NCBI GenBank assembly: GCA_964577195.1
Contig: CAZNYF010000065.1
Span: 1 to 15,390 of the forward strand
Source of the DNA: HyVt-560 sp964577195
Lineage (GTDB): Bacteria; Pseudomonadota; Gammaproteobacteria; UWMA-0217
Length of the DNA: 15,390 nt
Direction of reading: 5' to 3'
In this document: one piece after another, positions 7,528 to 15,134 of the stretch
How positions within the stretch are numbered: position 1 is the stretch's first letter
Layout of the letters: the number at the start of each line of letters is the position of its first letter
The notes under the pieces: model-generated
The model's database searches: none
What the model was told of the DNA's origin: nothing
Seen by the model: only the letters and a program-made list of their open reading frames with translations
Position numbers and translations under genes: made by a program

Positions 7528-10500
7528 TTAGTCTCGCACGAGTTCGATATTCAACCCGAGCGCGCGAATTTCTTTCATTAATACGTGGAATGACTCAGGG
7601 ATACTGGCTTCCATACGATGATCACCATCGACGATATTCTTATACATCTTGTTTCTACCCTGAACATCATCTGACTTGACGGTGAGCATTTCCTGCAAGG
7701 TGTAAGCCGCGCCATAAGCTTCCAACGCCCAAACTTCCATCTCTCCGAACCGCTGACCACCAAACTGGGCTTTACCACCTAATGGTTGCTGCGTAACCAA
7801 GCTGTATGGACCCGTTGATCGGGCGTGCATCTTGTCATCAACCAAGTGATTCAACTTGAGGATATGCATATAGCCGACGGTAATTTCACGCTCAAATTGA
7901 TCGCCGGTGCGGCCATCATATAGCGTGGTTTGTCCTGATTCTGGTAAATCAGCAAGGCGCAACATTTCTCGAATCTCACTTTCATCAGCACCATCAAACG
8001 CAGGCGTTGCCATCGGCACGCCCTTGCGAAGATTACCTGCCATCTCGATTAGCTCGTCATTACTGAGGCTATCAATTTCCTGTTTGGCGCCATTGCAACC
8101 ATAGATTTCGGACACAAATTTCCTCAGCTCCTCCACCTTGGTATGCGCATCCAGCATCTTGCCGATTTTTAGGCCAAGACCTTTTGCGGCCCAACCCAAA
8201 TGCGTTTCAAGCACCTGTCCGACGTTCATCCGTGAGGGTACACCCAATGGGTTTAGCACCACATCGACTGGTGTACCGTCTTCCTGATGGGGCATATCTT
8301 CAACCGGTGCAATCATTGAGATAACACCTTTGTTTCCGTGTCGGCCGGCTATTTTGTCACCAGGCTGCATGCGGCGCTTTACAGCTAGATGTACCTTGAT
8401 CATCTTCAACACACCTGGTGCGAGATCATCACCAGACTCCAGCTTCTTGCGCGCCAGATCAAGACGGGTTTCAAACTCCTCTTCCTGCGACTTAATCAAA
8501 TCAGCGTATTTTTCGAGCTGTACGTTAATCTCTTCATCACGCATGCGAACTTCAAACCACTCGGCATGCTTGAGATCTTCGAGATATTCAGGAGTCACCT
8601 TGCTACCGGATTTAAGACTGCCCGGACCGCCTTCAGCCACCTGACCAACGATCAAATTACTGACCCGTGCATATACGTCACTAGAGTAGATTCTCAGCTC
8701 ATCACGTAAGTCGTTACGAATACGCTCAAGCTCGGCTTCTTCAATTTGCAGCGCACGATTGTCTTTCTTGACGCCATCGCGCGTGTACACACGAACATCC
8801 AGTACTGTTCCAACCATTCCGGTTGGAACACGCAGCGAGGTGTCCTTTACGTCTGAAGCCTTTTCACCAAAGATAGCTCTCAGCAGCTTCTCTTCTGGTG
8901 TTAGCTGGGTTTCGCCTTTAGGCGTAACCTTACCCACCAGAATATCGCCGGGTTTTACTTCAGCACCGATGTAAACCACACCAGCCTCATCCAGTTTTGC
9001 CAGCAAGTTCTCACTGACATTTGGAATATCCGCCGTGACCTCCTCGGATCCAAGCTTGGTATCGCGAGCAACACAGGTCATCTCTTCAATATGAATGGTG
9101 GTGAAACGATCTTCCTGCACCACACGCTCTGAAATAATGACCGAATCTTCAAAGTTGTAACCATTCCAAGGCATGAATGCGACTTGCATATTCTGCCCCA
9201 GCGCCAACTCACCCAAATCAGTGGAAGAACCGTCAGCCAGTACGTCACCACGAGCGATCACATCACCCTTTTTAACCAATGGACGCTGATTGATGCAGGT
9301 GTTCTGGTTTGATCTTGAATACTTTCTCAGTGAGTAGATATCAACACCGCGCTCACCTGACTCAGCCTCATCATCGTTAGCACGAACAATGATCCGCGAT
9401 GAATCGACCGAATCAACTCTTCCGCCGCGCTTTGATACAACAGCAGAACCGGAATCTTCAGCAACTGTTCTTTCCATTCCAGTACCAACAATCGGCGCAT
9501 CTGCACGCAGACATGGCACCGCTTGGCGTTGCATATTGGAACCCATGAGTGCGCGGTTAGCGTCATCATGCTCAAGAAAAGGTACTAAAGAAGCGGCAAT
9601 TGAAACAATTTGACGTGGCGAAACATCAACATAATCAACCTTGTCTACAGTGGCCATCGTAAATTCGTTGCGATAGCGAACAGATACAAACTCATCAGTG
9701 ATAACACCTTTGTCATCACTATTGATGTTTGCCTGAGCAATATACTTAGAACTCTCTTCTATCGCGGACAAATATTCAATCTCGCCAGTAATCTTGCCAT
9801 TTTCTACCTTCTGATACGGCGTTTCGAGGAATCCGTAATCATTGGTTCTGGCAAAAGTCGCTAACGAGTTAATCAAACCGATGTTTGGTCCCTCAGGTGT
9901 CTCGATTGGGCACACTCGACCATAGTGGGTTGGGTGCACGTCGCGAACTTCAAAGCCTGCTCGTTCTCGCGTCAAACCACCCGGACCCAACGCAGAAATT
10001 CGACGCTTATGTGTAACCTCTGACAAAGGATTATTTTGATCCATGAACTGTGATAGTTGGCTTGAACCAAAAAATTCCTTAACTGCGGCGCCAACAGGTT
10101 TGGAGTTAATCAAGTCCTGAGGCACTAAACCTTCACTTTCAGCGACAGATAGTCTTTCCTTAACTGCACGCTCAACCCGAACCAAACCGACACGGAACTG
10201 GTTCTCGGCCATTTCACCAACGCTACGAATGCGTCGATTGCCGAGGTGATCGATATCGTCCACATCACCATCGCCGTTACGGATTTCCATAAGCGTCTTA
10301 ACCACGGAAATAATATCTTCCTGGTCCAACGTACCCTCATCAATCGTCTTATCTCGACCGACACGAAGATTAAATTTCATCCGTCCGACCTTTGACAAGT
10401 CATAACGATCAGGGTTAAAGAACAAGTTGCCAAACAGATTCTCGGCAGAATCTTTTGTAGGTGGCTCACCAGGACGCATCATGCGATAAATTTCGACCTG

Positions 10501-11607
10501 CGCTTCCAATTTGGTGGAAGTTGAATCAATCATCAGTGTCTTTGAAATATAGGCACCGCGATCAACTTCATTCACATCCAGTATACGGAAAGACTTTACA
10601 TCTTTTTCACGTAGCTCCTGCAACCGCTCAGGCAACAACTCATCGTTTGCCTTGGCAATCAGCTCGCCGGTCTCTTTGTCAACGACATTGTGCGCCAGCA
10701 CCAGCGTTGAAACATATTCTTCATTAACCTCTAGCGCTGTAACCTTGGCTTTTTCAAGATCTTTAACGTGCTTGATGGTAATACGCTTACCCAGCTCGAC
10801 GATCGTCTTGCCTTTAATTTTGACGTCGTAGGCCGCCTGATCACCTTTCAGCGCCTGAGGGTTGATCTCGATCTCATAAAGATCATCGTCTTTAATCGTG
10901 ACTTCACGGAAATCAAAAAACATTTCCAGAATCTGCTCATCGTCATAACCCAATGCGTGCAACAAAATAGTTGCAGGCAATTTACGACGCCTGTCGATAC
11001 GTACAAAGACGCAGTCTTTAGGATCAAATTCAAGATCTAACCAAGAACCACGATAAGGAATAACGCGCGCATTAAACAGCAACTTGCCTGAAGAATGGGA
11101 TTTACCTTTATCGTGATCAAAAAACACACCAGGAGAACGATGCAGCTGAGAAACAATGACTCGTTCGGTGCCATTAATGACGAATGTCCCAGTATCGGTC
11201 ATTAAGGGCATTTCACCCATATAAACTTCTTGCTCTCTTATTTCTTTGACGACCTTCTTAGTTCCGGGCGCTTCTTTGTCGTATATTACTAGCTTGAGAG
11301 TTACGCGTAACGGCGCAGCATAGGTTGCACCACGCATTTGGCATTCGTAAACATCGAACACCGGCTCGCCCAGGCGATAAGTTACATATTGCAGCTCAAC
11401 GTAACCGGTGTAGCTAACAATTGGGAAAACGGAATTGAATGCACCATGCAGGCCACGATTAACGCGATCCTTTAGCGGCACATCTGTTTGCAAATATTTG
11501 CGATAGGAATCAAGTTGCATTGACAGGAGAAAAGGCACCTCAAGCGCAGAACCACGCTTGCTGAAGTCTTTACGAATACGTTTTTTCTCAGTAAAACTAT
11601 AAGCCAT
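7528..11607 (-). CDS. rpoB: DNA-directed RNA polymerase subunit beta
   Basis: Beta subunit of RNA polymerase, 1359 residues (E. coli 1342). The start is the ATG at 11607, giving MAYSFTEKKRIRKDF as in the family, with a GAGG ribosome-binding site 8 bases upstream. A GTG two codons earlier is less likely. The rifampicin-binding cluster reads SSQLSQFMDQNNPLSEVTHK and continues into RRISALGP. The equivalents of E. coli Asp516, His526 and Ser531 are Asp523, His533 and Ser538, all wild type, so no classic rifampicin-resistance change is visible. Active-site lysines lie in GDKIAGRHGNKG (Lys1085 and Lys1093). The two lineage-specific insertions typical of proteobacterial beta appear present, near residues 230-350 and 950-1065. 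The C-terminus includes the GGKAQFGGQRFGEMEVWALE segment that contacts beta'. The gene is intact, with a TAA stop. Confidence 0.99.
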   Translation of the reverse strand: MAYSFTEKKRIRKDFSKRGSALEVPFLLSMQLDSYRKYLQTDVPLKDRVNRGLHGAFNSVFPIVSYTGYVELQYVTYRLGEPVFDVYECQMRGATYAAPLRVTLKLVIYDKEAPGTKKVVKEIREQEVYMGEMPLMTDTGTFVINGTERVIVSQLHRSPGVFFDHDKGKSHSSGKLLFNARVIPYRGSWLDLEFDPKDCVFVRIDRRRKLPATILLHALGYDDEQILEMFFDFREVTIKDDDLYEIEINPQALKGDQAAYDVKIKGKTIVELGKRITIKHVKDLEKAKVTALEVNEEYVSTLVLAHNVVDKETGELIAKANDELLPERLQELREKDVKSFRILDVNEVDRGAYISKTLMIDSTSTKLEAQVEIYRMMRPGEPPTKDSAENLFGNLFFNPDRYDLSKVGRMKFNLRVGRDKTIDEGTLDQEDIISVVKTLMEIRNGDGDVDDIDHLGNRRIRSVGEMAENQFRVGLVRVERAVKERLSVAESEGLVPQDLINSKPVGAAVKEFFGSSQLSQFMDQNNPLSEVTHKRRISALGPGGLTRERAGFEVRDVHPTHYGRVCPIETPEGPNIGLINSLATFARTNDYGFLETPYQKVENGKITGEIEYLSAIEESSKYIAQANINSDDKGVITDEFVSVRYRNEFTMATVDKVDYVDVSPRQIVSIAASLVPFLEHDDANRALMGSNMQRQAVPCLRADAPIVGTGMERTVAEDSGSAVVSKRGGRVDSVDSSRIIVRANDDEAESGERGVDIYSLRKYSRSNQNTCINQRPLVKKGDVIARGDVLADGSSTDLGELALGQNMQVAFMPWNGYNFEDSVIISERVVQEDRFTTIHIEEMTCVARDTKLGSEEVTADIPNVSENLLAKLDEAGVVYIGAEVKPGDILVGKVTPKGETQLTPEEKLLRAIFGEKASDVKDTSLRVPTGMVGTVLDVRVYTRDGVKKDNRALQIEEAELERIRNDLRDELRIYSSDVYARVSNLIVGQVAEGGPGSLKSGSKVTPEYLEDLKHAEWFEVRMRDEEINVQLEKYADLIKSQEEEFETRLDLARKKLESGDDLAPGVLKMIKVHLAVKRRMQPGDKIAGRHGNKGVISMIAPVEDMPHQEDGTPVDVVLNPLGVPSRMNVGQVLETHLGWAAKGLGLKIGKMLDAHTKVEELRKFVSEIYGCNGAKQEIDSLSNDELIEMAGNLRKGVPMATPAFDGADESEIREMLRLADLPESGQTTLYDGRTGDQFEREITVGYMHILKLNHLVDDKMHARSTGPYSLVTQQPLGGKAQFGGQRFGEMEVWALEAYGAAYTLQEMLTVKSDDVQGRNKMYKNIVDGDHRMEASIPESFHVLMKEIRALGLNIELVRD

Positions 11608-11664
11608 TAACACAACCTCTTAATCGGCAGCCCAACGAGCAGCCAGATCTTCTCTACCAACTCA

Positions 11665-11709
11665 CACAAACAGCAAAAGGCCGGCGTCTTTTCGACACCA
11701 GCCTTTGCT
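11665..11709 (-). terminator. Attenuator-like hairpin between rplL and rpoB
   Basis: The transcript forms a 16-base-pair stem, AGCAAAGGCTGGTGTC (11709-11694) with GACGCCGGCC (11688-11679) continuing to TTTTGCT (11678-11672), with one bulged base and a 5-base loop GAAAA. Only a short, interrupted U-run follows (TGTTTGTGTGAG on the DNA minus strand), so termination should be partial. In E. coli the rplL-rpoB gap holds an attenuator that passes only a fraction of transcripts into rpoBC, which sets the ratio of ribosomal protein to polymerase mRNA. Position and shape fit the same role here; the strength of termination is inference. Confidence 0.65.
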
Positions 11710-11727
11710 ACAAACTACTACTATCGC

Positions 11728-11753
11728 AGCTCAAGAACAGCGTTACTTGAGCT
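11728..11753 (-). other. Stem-loop overlapping the rplL stop codon
   Basis: A perfect 8-base-pair stem, AGCTCAAG (11753-11746) with CTTGAGCT (11735-11728), encloses a 10-base loop that begins with the TAA stop codon of rplL at 11745-11743. It lies 18 bases before the attenuator-like hairpin. It could be a processing or stabilising element at the 3' end of the rplJL message; in E. coli this gap is cut by RNase III. The pairing is seen directly; the role is inference. Confidence 0.4.
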
Positions 11754-12123
11754 CGACTGTAGCACCAGCTTCTTCAAGCTGCTTTTTCAGATCTTCTGCA
11801 TCGCCCTTGGAAGCGGCTTCTTTAATGGTAGAAGGAACGCCTTCAACCATATCTTTCGCTTCTTTCAGACCAAGACCGGTTGCAGCACGAACGACCTTGA
11901 TAACACCAATCTTCTTTTCACCGAAGCTTGTCATTACAACATCAAATTCGTCCTTCTCAGCAGCGGCTTCTTCACCACCACCAGCGCCACCAGCAGGTGC
12001 CGCTGCAACTGCTGCCGCAGCTGACACACCAAACTTCTCTTCCATATCAGAGATCAGATCAACGACCTCCATAACACTCATATTTGCAATTGCATCAAGA
12101 ATATCTTCTTTGGCTACAGCCAT
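11743..12123 (-). CDS. rplL: 50S ribosomal protein L7/L12
   Basis: L7/L12 forms the dimers of the flexible ribosomal stalk that recruit and activate translational GTPases such as EF-G and EF-Tu. The 126 residues match the family. An N-terminal dimerisation domain (about 1-35) is followed by an Ala/Gly-rich hinge (AAAAVAAAPAGGAGGG, from about 35) and the C-terminal factor-binding domain (about 58-126). The last contains KKIGVIKVVRAATGLGLKEA and the closing EAGATVELK. The start ATG has GGAG 7 bases upstream. The gene follows rplJ by 45 bases, and the two partner proteins L10 and L12 are co-expressed. An alanine-rich open frame on the opposite strand is a composition artefact. Confidence 0.98.
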   Translation of the reverse strand: MAVAKEDILDAIANMSVMEVVDLISDMEEKFGVSAAAAVAAAPAGGAGGGEEAAAEKDEFDVVMTSFGEKKIGVIKVVRAATGLGLKEAKDMVEGVPSTIKEAASKGDAEDLKKQLEEAGATVELK

Positions 12124-12168
12124 GATACTTCTCCAAAAAAATAATTAAATTAACGAATCAAATAAAAC

Positions 12169-12696
12169 TTATGCCGACTCTTTCTGGTCGCGGACAGCGG
12201 CTACTGTACGTACTAGCTTGCCAGGTACTTCGTTCATCGTACGAGTCAACTTCTCTACCGGTGCCTTCATCAGGGCCATGAGCATGCTCAAAGCTTGATC
12301 GTAGGTCGGCAGGTCTGCCAAACGTTTAATGTCGGAAGGATCAACTAACTCACCACCAATCGCGATCAGCTTGGGAACAAGCAGGTCATGATCTTCAGCA
12401 AATTCTTTGATTACCCGCGCCGCGCCACCAGGATCTTCCTGAGAGAATGCCAGCATTAATGGGCCGGTTAGACCGTCCCGCATGCATTCAAACTCAGTCC
12501 CTTCCAAGGCACGACGAGCCAGCGAATTTTTAACCACCCGCAAATAAACACCACCTTCACGCGCTTTTGCACGCAACTCAGTGAGGTCATCTACAGACAT
12601 TCCGCGATACTCAGACGCGATAGCGGAATGGGCTTGCGCCGCAACCGCAGCGACCTCGGAGACAACTTGTTTTTTGCCCTCAAGATTTAATGCCAC
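12169..12696 (-). CDS. rplJ: 50S ribosomal protein L10
   Basis: L10 anchors the L7/L12 stalk dimers to 23S rRNA next to L11. With L12 bound it also represses its own operon by binding the mRNA leader. The start chosen is GTG at 12696, giving MALNLEGKKQVV in line with the family N-terminus (E. coli MALNLQDKQAIV), and a product of 175 residues against 165 in E. coli. GGAG lies 8 bases upstream. The frame stays open for another 47 codons to 12837, but that stretch is the mRNA leader and looks like no L10 N-terminus. Family features include TELRAKAREGGVYLRVVKN, RALEGTEFEC and the C-terminal KLVRTVAAVRDQKESA. The Shine-Dalgarno sequence could lie in the loop of a small 5-base-pair hairpin (AAGCT 12722-12718 with AGCTT 12704-12700). 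Confidence 0.96.
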   Translation of the reverse strand: MALNLEGKKQVVSEVAAVAAQAHSAIASEYRGMSVDDLTELRAKAREGGVYLRVVKNSLARRALEGTEFECMRDGLTGPLMLAFSQEDPGGAARVIKEFAEDHDLLVPKLIAIGGELVDPSDIKRLADLPTYDQALSMLMALMKAPVEKLTRTMNEVPGKLVRTVAAVRDQKESA

Positions 12697-12789
12697 GATA
12701 AGCTCTCCAGTTGTAACAGCTTTCACCGTTACGTTTAATAAAAGCAATTGAACAAAATGCTCAACCACCACTTGCGGCGTCACCAGGTC

Positions 12790-12890
12790 GGAATAGATCC
12801 GGGTTTCACCATCTGCGCAGGCTGGGAACCACCCCATTAAGCACTAACTCTAAACAACAAGCCGCACACCTACGGTCTACGATGACTACC
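12790..12890 (-). promoter_or_regulatory. L10 leader RNA (autoregulatory site for the L10-L12 complex)
   Basis: The 237-base rplA-rplJ gap contains a conserved-looking leader. ACC (12876-12874) pairs with GGT (12810-12808) and GTAGG (12873-12869) pairs with CCTGC (12821-12817), with an asymmetric bulge GCAGAT (12816-12811) between the two helices. This CCGTAGG...CCTGCGCAGATGGTG arrangement is what I recall of gammaproteobacterial L10 leaders (Rfam L10_leader), where the bulge makes a kink-turn that binds L10. Inside it a small hairpin TGGGG/TCCCA (12837-12833 with 12827-12823) can form. Excess L10-L12 complex would bind here and reduce rplJL translation. The rest of the gap (12891-12933 and 12697-12789) shows small hairpins such as CGGA/TCCG, but no convincing promoter. 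Confidence 0.75.
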
Positions 12891-12933
12891 TCTCATAACA
12901 AAGAGACAGATCAAAGTCGTTCTACCTAGCGAG

Positions 12934-13632
12934 CTAGATAGCTTCCACAGAGGCTTTTTCTACTGCAACAGCAGGCCCCATTGTGGATGATAAACTTAAT
13001 TTCTTAATGTAAATGCCTTTGGCCGATGCTGGCTTGGCTTTCACCAAATCAGCCATCAATGCTTCCAGATTTTCTGCCAGCTTACTCGCCTCAAAGCTAA
13101 CGTTACCTATAGAGCAATGAACGATACCGCCCTTATCAGCTCTGTAACGAACCTGACCAGACTTGGCATTTTTCACAGCGCCAGCAACATCTGCTGCAAC
13201 CGTGCCGACTTTAGGGTTAGGCATCAAACCTCGGGGACCAAGAATCTGACCCAGCTGACCCACTACACGCATGGCATCAGGTGAGGCAATTACAACGTCA
13301 AAGTCCATATTGCCTTTCTTGATTTCCTCAGCAAGATCTTCCATACCGACGATATCTGCTCCAGCATCTTTCGCTTTATCTACATTTTCCCCTTGGGTGA
13401 ATACGGCAACACGAACATCTTTACCGGTACCGTTTGGCAGCACGGTGGAGCCACGGACAACCTGATCAGATTTACGTGGATCAATACCTAAATTCACACA
13501 CACATCAACAGATTCAGTAAACTTGGTACCTGCGACTTCAGTCACCAATGCCGCCGCATCTATCGCCGGATATAATTTACCTTCTTCAATTTTCTCGCGT
13601 GCTGCGCGCATACGCTTAGTCATCTTGGCCAT
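12934..13632 (-). CDS. rplA: 50S ribosomal protein L1
   Basis: L1 forms the mobile stalk beside the E site of the 50S subunit and helps release deacylated tRNA. It is also the translational repressor of the L11 operon. The product has 232 residues (E. coli 234). Typical stretches are MAKMTKRMRAAREKI at the start, the VCVNLGIDPRKSDQVVRGS segment (about 45-63), GPRGLMPNPKVGTV in the second domain, and GGIVHCSIGNVSF. The ATG overlaps the rplK stop by one base (TAATG), implying translational coupling, so L11 and L1 are made in step. The TAG stop is followed by the L10 leader. Confidence 0.98.
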   Translation of the reverse strand: MAKMTKRMRAAREKIEEGKLYPAIDAAALVTEVAGTKFTESVDVCVNLGIDPRKSDQVVRGSTVLPNGTGKDVRVAVFTQGENVDKAKDAGADIVGMEDLAEEIKKGNMDFDVVIASPDAMRVVGQLGQILGPRGLMPNPKVGTVAADVAGAVKNAKSGQVRYRADKGGIVHCSIGNVSFEASKLAENLEALMADLVKAKPASAKGIYIKKLSLSSTMGPAVAVEKASVEAI

Positions 13633-14066
13633 TACACAACACCCTCAGTTTCGATCCCCATGCTACGAGCACTACCCGCAATCGTCCGAACCGCAGCGTC
13701 CATATCAGCCGCAGTCAAATCCGGTTCTTTTGTCTTGGCTATCTCTTCAAGCTGCTCACGCGTCACCTTGCCGACTTTATCGGTATGCGGTGTGCCGCTG
13801 CCGCTCTTGATACCCGCCGCTTTCTTCAGCAAGATCGAAGCCGGAGGTGTCTTTGTAATAAAAGTAAAGCTGCGATCACTGAAAACAGAGATTACAACGG
13901 GAACCGGCATGCCCTTTTCGAGCTTATCTGTCTTGGCGTTAAACGCCTTACAGAATTCCATAATGTTCACGCCGTGCTGACCCAACGCAGGGCCAACAGG
14001 TGGACTCGGATTTGCCGCGCCTGCAGGAACCTGCAGCTTGATATACGTTTCTAACTTCTTAGCCAT
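13632..14066 (-). CDS. rplK: 50S ribosomal protein L11
   Basis: L11 binds the GTPase-associated centre of 23S rRNA, takes part in factor binding, and is needed for RelA activation by uncharged tRNA. The 144 residues (E. coli 142) begin MAKKLETYIKLQVPAG. They include the proline-rich PSPPVGPALGQHGVNIMEFC of the N-terminal domain, the region where thiopeptide antibiotics act, and the C-terminal RNA-binding domain with VRTIAGSARSMGI near the end. A GGAG element lies 5 bases before the ATG. It is the first gene of the L11 operon proper and sits behind a structured 121-base leader. Its TAA stop overlaps the rplA start. Confidence 0.98.
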   Translation of the reverse strand: MAKKLETYIKLQVPAGAANPSPPVGPALGQHGVNIMEFCKAFNAKTDKLEKGMPVPVVISVFSDRSFTFITKTPPASILLKKAAGIKSGSGTPHTDKVGKVTREQLEEIAKTKEPDLTAADMDAAVRTIAGSARSMGIETEGVV

Positions 14067-14083
14067 GATTACTCCAAAACAAT

Positions 14084-14125
14084 GGGTCCAAACGCATCAC
14101 TCAGAAAGACCGAGCCATGCTCCCC
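14084..14125 (-). promoter_or_regulatory. Probable L1-binding site in the rplK leader
   Basis: Upstream of rplK the message contains GGGGAGC (14125-14119) and GTGATGCGT (14100-14092) flanking a hairpin CTCGG (14114-14110) / CTGAG (14104-14100) with a 5-base loop. L1 represses the L11 operon by binding a leader element that mimics its 23S rRNA site, a short helix with an asymmetric internal loop bearing GGAGC-like and GAUGCG-like strands. The match is from memory of such sites, and I could not align it. The location just before the rplK Shine-Dalgarno fits a translational operator. Confidence 0.5.
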
Positions 14126-14169
14126 GACATACAATATGTCGATCCAGAACTGACAACCGTCAGCTCTGG
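14126..14169 (-). other. Two adjacent stem-loops after nusG
   Basis: The first stem-loop has an 11-base-pair stem, CCAGAGCTGAC (14169-14159) with GTCAGTTCTGG (14154-14144), one G-U pair and a GGTT loop. The second is GACATA (14140-14135) with TATGTC (14131-14126) around a 3-base loop. They lie 18 bases past the nusG stop. Neither is followed by a U-tract, so they are not standard terminators. They may mark the 3' end or a processing point of the secE-nusG message, or form the upper part of the L11 operon leader. I found no convincing sigma-70 promoter in this 121-base gap. Confidence 0.45.
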
Positions 14170-14187
14170 CATAAATAAATTCAAATA

Positions 14188-14724
14188 CTAGTCAGATTTC
14201 TCAACCTGATGAAATTCCAACTCAACCGGTGTGGAACGCCCAAATATTTGCACTGCTACCAACACCCGACTTCTGTCATAGTTAACTTCTTCGATAACAC
14301 CATTAAAATCATTAAATGGCCCATCGGTAACCCGCACAACCTGACCAACATCGAACAACACCTTAGGCTGTGGTTTATCCACACCCTCCTGAACACGATT
14401 GAGGATAAGATCAGCTTCTTTTTGTGTAATTGGTGCAGGCTTGTCTTTAGTGCCACCAATAAAACCAAGCACTTGCGGTACATCTTTCACCAAGTGCCAA
14501 GTGTCTTCATTCATTTCCATCTGTACTAATACGTAACCAGGAAAGAATTTACGCTCACTACGACGCTTCTTACCTTCACGCATCTCAACAACTTCTTCAG
14601 TCGGAACCAAAATATCGCCAAATGAATCTGTCATACCGAAACGCTCAATACGTTCGGTCATCGAACGCTGAACCTTTGCCTCGTAGCCAGAATAGGCGTG
14701 AACCACATACCAATGCATAGCCAC
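14188..14724 (-). CDS. nusG: Transcription termination/antitermination factor NusG
   Basis: NusG binds elongating RNA polymerase through its N-terminal domain, and Rho or ribosomal S10 through its C-terminal KOW domain, linking transcription to termination or translation. The N-terminal domain includes HWYVVHAYSGYEAKV, the ILVPTEEVVEMR segment and RKFFPGYVLVQM. The KOW domain (about residues 120-178) includes VRVTDGPFNDFNGVIEEVNY and ends with STPVELEFHQVEK. I chose the GTG at 14724. GGAGG lies 5 bases upstream, and MAMHWYVVHAYSG then matches the length of relatives beginning MAKRWYVV. The ATG at 14718 is a plausible alternative with an 11-base spacing. An earlier GTG at 14736 would overlap secE and is unlikely. 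The gene begins 1 base after the secE stop, so translation is probably coupled. Confidence 0.96.
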   Translation of the reverse strand: MAMHWYVVHAYSGYEAKVQRSMTERIERFGMTDSFGDILVPTEEVVEMREGKKRRSERKFFPGYVLVQMEMNEDTWHLVKDVPQVLGFIGGTKDKPAPITQKEADLILNRVQEGVDKPQPKVLFDVGQVVRVTDGPFNDFNGVIEEVNYDRSRVLVAVQIFGRSTPVELEFHQVEKSD

Positions 14725-14725
14725 G

Positions 14726-15103
14726 CTAACCTCCACCCAACAACAGCTTCACAGCCCAGCCGAGCAATTTATCAATAAAGAACAAGAAAATCCCAACTAT
14801 CAACACCAGCACCATGACAATTAAAGTCGTCTGAAAGGCTTCCTGACGCGTTGGCCAAACCATTTTCCGAACTTCGGTACGCGCATTCTTCATAAAACCT
14901 AACAATGTGCGACCACGACTCGAAGTCGCAGCAATAACTAGTGCAACAGACGCTGCAGCCAGTAAACCGAGGACTCGGTACAAGTTTGATTGATCTGAAT
15001 AGTAGTAAAACCCAACAACACCGAGCGCTAGTATAATCAGCGCCAGAAGGAGTTTAACTGTATCCATACCAGATGAACTGGTATCTGCGTTACTGCTAGC
15101 CAT
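14726..15103 (-). CDS. secE: Preprotein translocase subunit SecE
   Basis: SecE clamps and stabilises SecY in the inner-membrane SecYEG channel. The 125-residue product (E. coli 127) has the three-helix form seen in gammaproteobacteria: membrane segments at about 16-35, 41-60 and 92-111. The conserved cytoplasmic motif ARTEVRKMVWPTRQEAFQTT (74-93) lies before the last helix. The start is ATG at 15103. An AAGG element lies 11 bases upstream, which is rather far. A TTG at 15133 would place the start one base past the tRNA CCA end, with its ribosome-binding site inside the tRNA, so it is rejected. The gene starts 31 bases after tRNA-Trp and runs directly into nusG, the usual pairing. Confidence 0.96.
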   Translation of the reverse strand: MASSNADTSSSGMDTVKLLLALIILALGVVGFYYYSDQSNLYRVLGLLAAASVALVIAATSSRGRTLLGFMKNARTEVRKMVWPTRQEAFQTTLIVMVLVLIVGIFLFFIDKLLGWAVKLLLGGG

Positions 15104-15134
15104 TAAGTGGTTAACCTTGGTTACCTTATGCAAA

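Noticed and set aside
11705..12148. 147-codon Ser/Ala-rich open frame on the plus strand
   Set aside because: Antisense to rplL; the low-complexity composition mirrors the Ala/Gly hinge codons of L7/L12.
12697..12837. In-frame N-terminal extension of rplJ
   Set aside because: The stretch is the L10 mRNA leader, and the family start MALNL follows the GTG at 12696, which has a good ribosome-binding site.
12891..12933. Promoter upstream of rplJ
   Set aside because: TGTTAT at 12900-12895 could be a -10, but no -35-like sequence lies at the right distance.
14126..14187. Sigma-70 promoter upstream of rplK (TTGTCA at 14156-14151)
   Set aside because: No -10-like box lies 16-18 bases downstream; the best candidates match only three positions.
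15104..15133. TTG-initiated extension of secE
   Set aside because: The start would lie immediately after the tRNA 3' end, with no room for a ribosome-binding site outside the tRNA.
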